36,845 bases of DNA from positions 19,628-56,472 of the forward strand of contig JABDGC010000007.1 of NCBI GenBank assembly GCA_013286215.1, given 5' to 3'. A model generated the notes under the pieces. That model did no database searches and was not told where the DNA came from. It was given only the letters and a program-made list of their open reading frames with translations. This DNA comes from Gammaproteobacteria bacterium (GTDB lineage: Bacteria > Pseudomonadota > Gammaproteobacteria > DSM-16500). The position numbers and the translations under genes are program-made. Shown piece after piece: positions 16,350 through 23,007 of this stretch; within the stretch, counting starts at the first letter, position 1, and the number at the start of each line of letters is the position of its first letter.

Positions 16350-17588
16350 ATGAAGTTAACCAAGGCTATCGTTGATAAGGCACTCCCGCCGGTTGGCAAA
16401 GATCAAATTTTTTACCGCGACGAGCAGTTAAAGGGCTTTGCATTGCGGGTAACTGCCGGTGGTGTTAAGAGTTTTGTCGTGGAAACTGTGATCGGCAATA
16501 AGGTGCGCCGGATGACCTTAGGCAAATATGGCAAGTTGACTGCAGAGGAGGCACGTAAAGAAGCCCAGAGCCTTTTAGGGCGTATTGCTAGGGGCGCTAA
16601 CCCTATTGCTGAGAAGAAAGTACAAAAAGCCAAGGGTATCACTCTTAGGCAAGCTTTCGAGGACTATTTAAAGGCGCGTAAATCACTCAAGAAAACGACG
16701 ATTACCGATTATCACAGGGTTCTCAACCAGGTTGTGCCAGATTGGATGGGTAAAACCATAGCCAATATTAGTAAGGAAATGATTGCTAAACGCCATACGC
16801 AGTATGGGGATAGTAATAGTAAAGCTCGCGCTAACCTTGCTATGCGTCTTTTACGGGCAATTTACAATTTTGCAATCAACCAATATCAAACTGATGAGGG
16901 CGTCGCGCTTATTCTGACCAATCCGGTTAAATTTCTTTCTCATGCCCGTAGTTGGTATCGTATTGACCGGCGGCAAACTGTTATTAAGCAGCATCAGCTT
17001 GCGGATTGGCATAAGGGATTGATGCGGTTGTCGGAATATTATCCTAGTGACCAGGCTGAAATGTGGCAGGACTATTTTTTGTTGGTGTTGTTTACAGGGA
17101 TGAGACGCACTGAGGCAGCTTCTTTGCGCTGGGAGGATGTTGATTTAAAGGCCAAGACCTTTACTTTACGCGATACCAAAAATAGAGACCCCCACACGTT
17201 GCCAATGTCTGATTTTATTGAGAAGCTCTTTGCGCGCCGCAGACAGGTGACAAAGCGCGGTGAATTTGTTTTTCCCGCCGACAGCGGCAGCGGCCATATA
17301 ACGGAACCTCGAAAGGCCATGTTGAATGTGGTACAGTTGTCGAGAGTTGAATTTACCATCCACGACCTCCGCAGAACGTTTATCACCACCGCAGAAAGCC
17401 TTGATATAGCGGCTTATGCCCTCAAGCGTTTACTCAATCACAGAATGAATCATGACGTGACATCGGGCTATTTGGTCATTGATGTTGAGCGTCTGCGAAA
17501 GCCTATGCAGCAGATTACGGATTATCTATTAAGAAGCATGGGGGTGAAGGAGGGAACGGTCATTTATTTGAAAACGAGCAATGCTTGA
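16350..17588 (+). CDS. Tyrosine integrase, P4 type
   Basis: I choose ATG 16350 because GAGG lies 7 bases before it; GTG 16344 is the other option. The 412-residue protein has the N-terminal arm-binding DUF4102 domain (LKGFALRVTAGGVKSFVVE, MTLGKYGKLTAEEARKEA), a SAM-like core-binding domain (KTTITDYHRVLNQVV) and the catalytic domain. That domain shows the active-site Arg in FTGMRRTEAASLRWEDV, the β-hairpin Lys in LRDTKNRDPHTLPM, H-x-x-R in IHDLRRTF, the second His in LLNHRMNHDVTSGY, and the probable nucleophile Tyr in GYLVI. It would recombine attP with the tRNA-Phe 3' end. It reads inward from attL. Confidence 0.95.
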   Translation: MKLTKAIVDKALPPVGKDQIFYRDEQLKGFALRVTAGGVKSFVVETVIGNKVRRMTLGKYGKLTAEEARKEAQSLLGRIARGANPIAEKKVQKAKGITLRQAFEDYLKARKSLKKTTITDYHRVLNQVVPDWMGKTIANISKEMIAKRHTQYGDSNSKARANLAMRLLRAIYNFAINQYQTDEGVALILTNPVKFLSHARSWYRIDRRQTVIKQHQLADWHKGLMRLSEYYPSDQAEMWQDYFLLVLFTGMRRTEAASLRWEDVDLKAKTFTLRDTKNRDPHTLPMSDFIEKLFARRRQVTKRGEFVFPADSGSGHITEPRKAMLNVVQLSRVEFTIHDLRRTFITTAESLDIAAYALKRLLNHRMNHDVTSGYLVIDVERLRKPMQQITDYLLRSMGVKEGTVIYLKTSNA

Positions 17589-17599
17589 ATTTAAAGGGG

Positions 17600-17799
17600 G
17601 GGGGGGGACAAATTGTCCCCCCCCTTGTTGTTGAGTGAAGCACTATGATCATTTTTCCGACGGCAGAAAAATGATTTTTTAGGATAGTGAACTGGTTACA
17701 AGTCGTAACCAGTTGAAAAAAATAATGCCTAACCCAAAGAGGGGTGGCAAATTGCCACTCCCCTTTGAAAAATTGAACCGTCGACAAATTGTCGACGGT
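17600..17799. repeat. Five palindromes between integrase and Bro-N gene (class B x4, class A x1)
   Basis: Class B: 17600-17624 (stem ending ACA, loop AAT, 11 bp); 17690-17714 (AACTGGTTAC, loop AAGTC, 10 bp); 17736-17766 (core GGCA-AAT-TGCC, about 14 positions with one wobble and one mismatch); 17777-17799 (ACCGTCGACA, loop AAT, 10 bp). Class A: 17648-17675 (ATCATTTTTC with its complement, 10 bp). Reading them as peptide gives TNC, ELVTSRNQLK, VANCHSPLK, STNCRR and DHFSDGRKMI, all echoes of Bro-N/DinD motifs. The rest of this 287-base gap holds no gene. Confidence 0.85.
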
Positions 17800-17875
17800 A
17801 GGTAAAGAGGCCAGTTGGTGTTTCTATTGAGAGCAGGATAGTTATTTTAGAGTAAATTATTTCAGGAGAAGTGTT

Positions 17876-18715
17876 ATGAAAAGTCATTTAGCCATTTTCG
17901 AAGATTATAAAATCCGCCGTTTGTACGATGAAAAAACTGAAATGTGGTATTTCTCGGTGGTTGATATCATTCAGGTTTTAATACAACAGGCTAATTATCA
18001 AACAGCCCGAAAATATTGGAATAAATTGAAAGAACGCCTTAAAAAAGAAGGAAATGAGTCGGTGACAAATTGTCACCGACTGAAAATGGAGGCTGCCGAT
18101 GGTAAGCAATATTTGACCGATGTGGCAAGTGCCGAAATATTACTGCGCTTAGTGCAATCCATACCTAGCCCCAAGGCTGAGCCAATCAAACTATGGCTGG
18201 CTAAGGTAGGTTACGAACGAATCCAGGAAATGGCCGACCCATCAAAATCATTGGATAGAGCCAGAGAAACATGGAAAAAGTATGGCCGTAGCGAAAAATG
18301 GATTCAACAGCGAATGCTGGGGCAAGAAACCCGCAATAAGCTGACTGACTATTGGAAGGAGCATGACATAAAGGAAGGTGATGAATTTGCCATACTGACC
18401 AACATTATTCACCAAGAGTGGGCTGAAATAAGCGTTAAGGAGCATAAAAACATCAAGGGATTAAAAACACAGAATCTGCGTGACCATATGAGTGAAGCAG
18501 AGCTGATTTTTACTGCTCTTGCTGAGCTTTCTACCAGACAAATTGCTGAGAGCATAGATGCCACAGGGATGGAGGAAAATAAGGCTGCGGGAAAGGAGGG
18601 TGGGGGTATCGCTAAAAAGGCCAGGCTGGCATTGGAAAAAAGAACGGGGAAAAAAGTCATCTCTTCTGGGAATTATCTGAACCCTAAGGCCAGTAAATTG
18701 ATAGATGAGAAATAA
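17876..18715 (+). CDS. Bro-N domain protein (phage antirepressor/DinD-like)
   Basis: The 279-residue protein opens with a Bro-N domain: HLAIFEDYKIRRLYDEKTEM, WYFSVVDIIQVL, ARKYWNKLKERLKKEG, ESVTNCHRLKMEAADGKQYL, TDVASAEILLRLVQSIPSPK and AEPIKLWLAKVGYERI. Bro-N domains bind DNA and occur in phage antirepressors and baculovirus BRO proteins. The C-terminal part (GRSEKWIQQRMLGQETRNKL, later IAKKARLALEKRTGKKV) is the usual partner domain of this bacterial subfamily, whose role is not known. AGGAGA precedes the ATG. A perfect 10-bp-stem palindrome lies inside the gene at 18058-18080 with the Asn65 codon as its loop. Related hairpins flank the gene on both sides, suggesting it may bind or be controlled by them; this is inference. 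Confidence 0.9.
   Translation: MKSHLAIFEDYKIRRLYDEKTEMWYFSVVDIIQVLIQQANYQTARKYWNKLKERLKKEGNESVTNCHRLKMEAADGKQYLTDVASAEILLRLVQSIPSPKAEPIKLWLAKVGYERIQEMADPSKSLDRARETWKKYGRSEKWIQQRMLGQETRNKLTDYWKEHDIKEGDEFAILTNIIHQEWAEISVKEHKNIKGLKTQNLRDHMSEAELIFTALAELSTRQIAESIDATGMEENKAAGKEGGGIAKKARLALEKRTGKKVISSGNYLNPKASKLIDEK
18058..18080. repeat. Class B palindrome inside the Bro-N coding region
   Basis: GTCGGTGACA and TGTCACCGAC form a perfect 10-bp stem around the loop AAT. The loop is exactly codon 65 (Asn) in the motif ESVTNCHRL. Stem length and loop equal those of the intergenic hairpin 17777-17799, though the stems differ in sequence. Confidence 0.9.
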
Positions 18716-18743
18716 ATGCTCATTATATTGAGCAGAATTAATG

Positions 18744-18897
18744 ACCATTTTGTTGGCGTCAACAAAATGGTTTCTTTTGGGGATTAATTGAGTTGTACGG
18801 GAAAATCGTACAACTGATCGGCAGGGGTGAATGCCTAATTATTTAAGGTATGGTTTATTTGCGCGGTTGGTCTCAGTTGTCGACAAAACGTCGACAA
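18744..18897. repeat. Three palindromes downstream of the Bro-N gene (class A x1, class B-like x2)
   Basis: 18744-18771: ACCATTTTGTTG, loop GCGT, perfect 12-bp stem, class A; the frame across it reads NDHFVGVNKMVSFGD then stop. 18791-18815: AGTTGTACG, 7-base loop, perfect 9-bp stem; reads ELYGKIVQL. 18877-18897: TTGTCGAC, loop AAAAC, perfect 8-bp stem; reads QLSTKRRQI. The rest of the 266-base gap holds the promoter at 18909-18936. Confidence 0.8.
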
Positions 18898-18908
18898 ATA
18901 AGCTTATA

Positions 18909-18936
18909 TTGAAATAGCATTTAGTGCAGTTATAAT
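18909..18936 (+). promoter_or_regulatory. Sigma-70-type promoter for the GNAT-pgeF pair
   Basis: TTGAAA (18909-18914), 16-base spacer, TATAAT (18931-18936), ending 45 bases before the GNAT start. The -10 box is a perfect consensus. It follows directly after the last palindrome. Confidence 0.65.
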
Positions 18937-18981
18937 GCTCATACTTTTTCTGAATTGTTTCGAATTGAAGGCTGTTAACTT

Positions 18982-19530
18982 ATGGCGATCAATATTAGGC
19001 AGGCTAGACAATTAGACGCCTCTGAAATTACCAGGATCATTGAGCAAAGCTTAATCACATCAAAACTGCAAGATGATCAATTGGAGTCACAAGGATTTTT
19101 GATCTATCCGCATACCATAAAAGACATAGAATCATTTATCTTAGACCAGGAAAATTATTTTGTGCTGGTAGCTGAAGCTAACAATCAGATCATCGGCTTT
19201 GCCATTTGTTGTGACATTAAAATGATGACTGATCTTCGATCATATTTAGCTTCACAGCCGGATATGAGTAAGCTTGCTGCATCAAAAATTTTATATCTTA
19301 AGCAGATAGCCAAAGTAGATGGTGTAAAGGGGGTTGGACACATGCTGATGCAGTCGATCTTGCATCATGCCCATTCAGAAAATAATAATTATATTATTTC
19401 GCAAATAGCCCATTTCCTTGTTAAGAATAAAAGATCGATTTTATTTCATGAAAAATATGGATTTGAACTTATTGCTGTTGTTGAAGAAAATAGCGATGTT
19501 ACTGGTGTATACCTAAAGACAATCAATTAA
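18982..19530 (+). CDS. GNAT-family N-acetyltransferase
   Basis: The 182-residue protein fits the GNAT fold: INIRQARQLDASEITRII at the start, YFVLVAEANNQIIGFAICCD as the central β strands, AKVDGVKGVGHMLMQSILHHA as the acetyl-CoA pyrophosphate-binding loop and helix (V-x-G-V-G-x-x-L pattern), and SILFHEKYGFELIAVV as the C-terminal GNAT motif. The acceptor substrate is unknown. Its own promoter lies upstream, and pgeF starts 21 bases after its stop, so the two are likely co-transcribed as island cargo. Confidence 0.85.
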   Translation: MAINIRQARQLDASEITRIIEQSLITSKLQDDQLESQGFLIYPHTIKDIESFILDQENYFVLVAEANNQIIGFAICCDIKMMTDLRSYLASQPDMSKLAASKILYLKQIAKVDGVKGVGHMLMQSILHHAHSENNNYIISQIAHFLVKNKRSILFHEKYGFELIAVVEENSDVTGVYLKTIN

Positions 19531-19551
19531 ATATTATTTTAGGCTATCAAT

Positions 19552-20325
19552 ATGATTGAGATGATAAAAGACCCAATTCTTGAAAAAATAAATTCGATTG
19601 AGCATGGCTTCTTTACGCGCCACGGCGGAGTGAGTCAAGGGTGGTATGATTCATTAAATTGCGCTTTTGCCAGTCCTGATGACCAGGCTTGTGTTCATGA
19701 AAATAGACGTAGAGCAATGGCCTATTTCGGTCTTGAAATAAATTCACTTGTGACTGTGCGTAATGCTCATACCAATATTGCAGCAATAGTTGATGTTCCT
19801 TGGTTAGAGGAAAATAAACCACAAGCAGATGGTATGGTTACTAAACTGCGTGGAATAGTATTAGGCTCAGATAGTGCTGATTGTCCAATTGTTTTATTTG
19901 TAGATGAGCAAGAGGGGGTAATAGGCTTGGCTCATGCGGGTTGGCGTGGTGCAAAAAGTGGTGTCATTGAGGACACCTTGAAAAAAATGGTTTCACTGGG
20001 AGCTAAATATCAACAAATAGCCGCCTCAATCAGCCCCTGTATTTCCCAGTCGTCCTATGAAGTTGGACAAGAATTTTATGATAATTTTTTGCAAGATGAT
20101 AAGCAAAATGGCTTATTTTTTAAGGCAGGAAATAAGGCGAATTATTTTCAATTTGATTTATTAGGTTATGTTAGGGAGCGTTTGGAAAGATGCAATTTGA
20201 AATTTATTTCATCGAAAGCCGCCTTAGACACCTATGCTGACGAAAGGTTTTTTAGCTGTCGTCGTGCTTTACATAAAGGCCAGCAAGATTTTGGCGGTCA
20301 TCTATCTTGCATATATCTAAAATAA
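19552..20325 (+). CDS. pgeF: PgeF/YfiH (LACC1-like) purine nucleoside phosphorylase
   Basis: The 257-residue length is normal. Motifs of the family are present: HGFFTRHGGVSQGWYDSLNC, QADGMVTKLRGIVLGSDSAD followed by CPIVLFVD, GLAHAGWRGAKSGVIEDT, and the C-terminal TYADERFFSCRR and DFGGHLSCIYL. The zinc ligands (His in HGG, Cys in SADC, His in HAGWRG) are all visible. YfiH-type proteins are cytoplasmic; E. coli PgeF edits peptidoglycan precursors (removing wrong L-Ser), and the family has purine nucleoside phosphorylase/adenosine deaminase activity like human LACC1. It is normally a core chromosomal gene, so a copy inside a tRNA island is unusual and is probably cargo. Confidence 0.9.
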   Translation: MIEMIKDPILEKINSIEHGFFTRHGGVSQGWYDSLNCAFASPDDQACVHENRRRAMAYFGLEINSLVTVRNAHTNIAAIVDVPWLEENKPQADGMVTKLRGIVLGSDSADCPIVLFVDEQEGVIGLAHAGWRGAKSGVIEDTLKKMVSLGAKYQQIAASISPCISQSSYEVGQEFYDNFLQDDKQNGLFFKAGNKANYFQFDLLGYVRERLERCNLKFISSKAALDTYADERFFSCRRALHKGQQDFGGHLSCIYLK

Positions 20326-20424
20326 GATGTTATGCCACTGAGCACCGCTACTCTCGCCAATTATGCAGCAGCCGCTGCACAGTTGGCAGTAATTACTTAG
20401 ATTGAAAGAGAACGGTCAATAAAC

Positions 20425-20537
20425 GATCATATTGCTGACGTCAACAAAATGATCTGTTTTTCTTTACAGGTTTAACCATCTTCCTGAGGTCAGGCAAATG
20501 GTATATGACCCTATTGCTGACGCCAGCAATAGGGTCA
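20425..20537. repeat. Three class A palindromes in tandem
   Basis: 20425-20454: GATCAT...ATGATC around TGACGTCA, two mismatches; reads NDHIADVNKMI. 20475-20502: ACCAT...ATGGT around CCTGAGGTCAGG, two mismatches; reads NHLPEVRQMV. 20506-20537: TGACCCTATTGCTG, loop ACGC, perfect 14-bp stem; reads DPIADASNRVT. Three members in 113 bases is the densest cluster. The first 100 bases of this 240-base gap hold only a short peptide-like frame (20332-20400), not called as a gene. Confidence 0.8.
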
Positions 20538-20565
20538 CTATTTTTAAAAAATGGGCGGTAGAGTA

Positions 20566-21417
20566 ATGAGCAAGGCCAAAATAAAAAATAGCTCGAATAA
20601 AAAGCAAAATAAATCGAGCAATTTGAAAAAAGAAATAGCCAAAGCATGGAAGCAAAATAAAATTAAACTGCTTATATCTTCGCAATCAAAAAAGAATCAA
20701 TCAAAGAGTTCAATTCCTGAATTTTGCCATGATTTATCTATTAATCCATCAGTATCAGTGCTCGAAAAAATTGGTAAGATAAAAATTAAATTTGGATTTA
20801 AAGCTGAATTTAATCTTTTATCAGCTTTGCAAGATTCGCTCAATTGGTACGTCAGTGAAATATCAATTATGCGTCGATCTCAGCCACCAAGCCAGTTGAG
20901 AAAAATATACGGGCAGATATTAAATAAGCTGAATGGCATGAGTGAAATTCCTGGCTTATTGGAAAAGTTAGGCGTAGACGGCAGGTCACATTTAATTGAG
21001 AAAATTTACACCTTGCCGATTTTTACAGAAAAAGAACTACAAGGCGTAAACTTGATACACCATGTCGAAGGTTGGATAACCGACAATGAAAAAAATATAG
21101 CTAAACTTTCTGGCGCATGTTCAAGGTTGGAGAAGATCTCCTTAAAAAAACAAGAATCACAATCTCTTACACAACGGTTTATTTCTCACCTCGGCTGGCT
21201 ATATGAACAAGGAACGGGCAAGAAGCCTATTTGTGAGTGGAATCGAGAAAAAGAAAAAATAATGGGTAATTTTCATCTATTCGTTATAGGGTTGCATCCC
21301 ATTCTGAAGGAAGTGTGCTTTATTGATTTAGGAGAAAATAGCTCTATAGAAGAGTATGCCAAGCGATGTTGGCGTGATTATAAAAAAATCCTACAAAGAC
21401 CACAGAAACAAATTTGA
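20566..21417 (+). CDS. Unknown island protein with basic N-terminus
   Basis: I prefer ATG 20566 (MSKAKIKN) over ATG 20551; neither has a strong ribosome site. The ~283-residue product opens with about 50 residues dominated by Lys, Ser, Asn and Gln (SNKKQNKSSNLKKEIAKAWK), followed by a folded-looking, helix-rich part (FKAEFNLLSALQDSLNWYVS; QLRKIYGQILNKLNGMSEI) and a C-terminal IGLHPILKEVCFIDLG. No enzyme or nucleic-acid motif is recognised. Proteins of this position in P4-like satellites are often small regulators or unknowns. Confidence 0.6.
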   Translation: MSKAKIKNSSNKKQNKSSNLKKEIAKAWKQNKIKLLISSQSKKNQSKSSIPEFCHDLSINPSVSVLEKIGKIKIKFGFKAEFNLLSALQDSLNWYVSEISIMRRSQPPSQLRKIYGQILNKLNGMSEIPGLLEKLGVDGRSHLIEKIYTLPIFTEKELQGVNLIHHVEGWITDNEKNIAKLSGACSRLEKISLKKQESQSLTQRFISHLGWLYEQGTGKKPICEWNREKEKIMGNFHLFVIGLHPILKEVCFIDLGENSSIEEYAKRCWRDYKKILQRPQKQI

Positions 21418-21509
21418 AAGGTCATATTTCAATTTCGTTTCTGTGATTATTATTTCTTTCTAAGTTATACCCATATTTTCTAATCATGTTTTTCTGAAGG
21501 AGTAGAAAA

Positions 21510-21815
21510 ATGGGTGTGACTTTGCAAAGCATTGTCCCTACAAGGAAGGTAAGGGCGAAAAAAATAAAGAAATCTGACATAGAGCTGACCAGTTTATTTT
21601 GGATCTCTCCACTGGAAGCGTTATTTAGCGAAGAGACAATTTCTCTTATTGCAAAAAGATCAATCAAAACTCTCCAATGTGATAGATGGCGCGGCAGGGG
21701 CATCCCATACAGAAAATGCTCTGGCAAAATCCTTTATCGCAAATCCGATGTTATAGCCTGGATAGAAAGCCATCAATTAGTTTTATCGACCAGTGAAGCT
21801 AGTGTGGGGTGCTAA
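21510..21815 (+). CDS. Excisionase/AlpA-like helix-turn-helix protein
   Basis: The 101-residue protein has a winged-helix signature in its second half: LFSEETISLIAKRSIKTLQC, then DRWRGRGIPYRKCSGKILYR and KSDVIAWIESH. The pattern T-L-x-x-x-R-W-R-x-x-G-x-P-Y-x-K, followed by I-x-Y-x-x-x-D-V-x-x-W-I, is that of HTH_17/AlpA/excisionase proteins in mobile elements. It could bend att DNA for excision or activate the integrase. GAAGGAG lies about 10 bases before the ATG. Its stop overlaps the next start (TAAATG). Confidence 0.75.
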   Translation: MGVTLQSIVPTRKVRAKKIKKSDIELTSLFWISPLEALFSEETISLIAKRSIKTLQCDRWRGRGIPYRKCSGKILYRKSDVIAWIESHQLVLSTSEASVGC

Positions 21816-21935
21816 ATGGCTAAAATTGAGCATGCTCATTCAGCCTTATTTTCTCTTAATCCAGGATGTTCTCGAGATGAATGGGGCATTATTGCTATGG
21901 CATCTAAAGTAGCCGGAGGTGATCATGCTTCCTAA
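21816..21935 (+). CDS. 39-residue protein resembling a primase PriCT fragment
   Basis: The ATG shares its first A with the TAA stop of the preceding HTH gene, and the stop lies inside the start of the primase gene, so the three frames are translationally coupled. The peptide has HSALFSLNPGCSRDEWGIIA followed by MASKVAGGD. This matches the short L-x-x-x-D/N-P-x-C-x-R-D-E-W-x-x-I-x-M-A segment of the PriCT_2-type domain found in larger primase-helicases, where it would be fused. It may be a split domain that works in trans or a remnant. Confidence 0.5.
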   Translation: MAKIEHAHSALFSLNPGCSRDEWGIIAMASKVAGGDHAS

Positions 21936-23007
21936 AAACAAAAACCCCCGAATCGTTCCAGCGATGGGGGGATTTTGTATAAGATCAGGCTATGGAAATT
22001 ATAATAAAAATTGCGTGCTTGATAAAGCCAGGGGCCGATGGGCTGAGATTTTAGAATCCTTAGGGATTCCCCCTGGCCACCTAAAAAATAAACATGGGCC
22101 TTGTCCTGTATGTGGCGGCAAGGATAGATTTCGTTTTGATGACAAGAACCGTGGCACATTTATCTGTAGCAAATGCGGCTCTGGAGATGGTGTAACATTG
22201 CTTCGCCTCTTTCATCAGTGGAATTTTCAATACACACTATCCATGATTTCAAAGATAATAGGGGTTTATCCAAGTCAGTCAGGATATTTCATACCTAAAC
22301 CTTACAAACAGATTGATCACGAAAAAAAATCTTTACCATTTAATCTTGAACGCAATCGCCAAAGATTAAATTTAACATGGCAATCAACAAAGCCTATCAG
22401 TAAAAATGATCCGGTTGATACCTATTTAAAGGCTCGTGGAATCATTTTATCGAGCTTTCCGAGCCACCTAAGGTATCACCCTTCACTGCCATACTTTGAT
22501 GCGTCTAACGAGTTCCTTGAAGATTTTCCGGCAATGCTGGCTCTCATACAAAATCATCACAATAAAAATGTATGCTTGCATAGAACATACCTTAATCATA
22601 GTGGCGGCAAAGCAGCCGTGGATGAGCCTAAAAAATTAATGACGCCAATCAAATCCGGGGCACTTCGTGGTTCAGCAATAAAATTATTTGAAATAGTTGG
22701 AAACACCTTAGCACTTGCGGAAGGTATCGAAACTGCTCTGTCATTTTATGTGGCAACAAATATCCCCGTGTGGGCAACGATTAACGCGCATGGCTTAGAA
22801 AATGTCATTATCCCGCGAACTGTTGAAAATATCTTTGTACTAATCGATAACGATCTGTCAGGGACGGGCCAAAGGGCTGGCATCAAGCTAGCAAGGCGCC
22901 TTGAAAATGAAGGAAAAAAGGTCAAGCGCATTATGCCTCCAACACCCGGCACAGACTTCAATGATCTACTATTGGAGGGGGCTACCAATGAGCGCGAAAA
23001 CAATTAA
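21925..23007 (+). CDS. P4-type DNA primase: zinc finger plus Toprim
   Basis: ATG 21925 has GGAGGT just upstream; GTG 21919 is also possible. The 360-residue protein has a primase zinc ribbon near its N-terminus, GPCPVCGGKDRFRFDD then FICSKCGSGDG (C60, C63, C81, C84). A Toprim domain follows: ALAEGIETALSF with the catalytic Glu, INAHGLENVIIP, and FVLIDNDLSGTGQRAG with the acidic pair, then PPTPGTDFNDLLLE. This equals the N-terminal half of phage P4 α protein. It makes primers for element replication in the cytoplasm. The helicase part is absent and is perhaps supplied by the overlapping downstream DUF3987 protein. Confidence 0.9.
   Translation: MLPKNKNPRIVPAMGGFCIRSGYGNYNKNCVLDKARGRWAEILESLGIPPGHLKNKHGPCPVCGGKDRFRFDDKNRGTFICSKCGSGDGVTLLRLFHQWNFQYTLSMISKIIGVYPSQSGYFIPKPYKQIDHEKKSLPFNLERNRQRLNLTWQSTKPISKNDPVDTYLKARGIILSSFPSHLRYHPSLPYFDASNEFLEDFPAMLALIQNHHNKNVCLHRTYLNHSGGKAAVDEPKKLMTPIKSGALRGSAIKLFEIVGNTLALAEGIETALSFYVATNIPVWATINAHGLENVIIPRTVENIFVLIDNDLSGTGQRAGIKLARRLENEGKKVKRIMPPTPGTDFNDLLLEGATNERENN

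Noticed and set aside
17600..20537. CRISPR array
   Set aside because: The palindromes differ in sequence, are unevenly spaced and have no equal-length spacers or cas genes.
17600..20537. Ordinary Rho-independent terminators
   Set aside because: Most hairpins have no T-run after the stem, occur several per gap, and one is inside a gene; they share peptide-like motifs instead.
22901..22987. Upstream extension of the DUF3987 gene
   Set aside because: It is the shadow of the primase end; ATG 22988 has a clear ribosome site and begins the conserved part.
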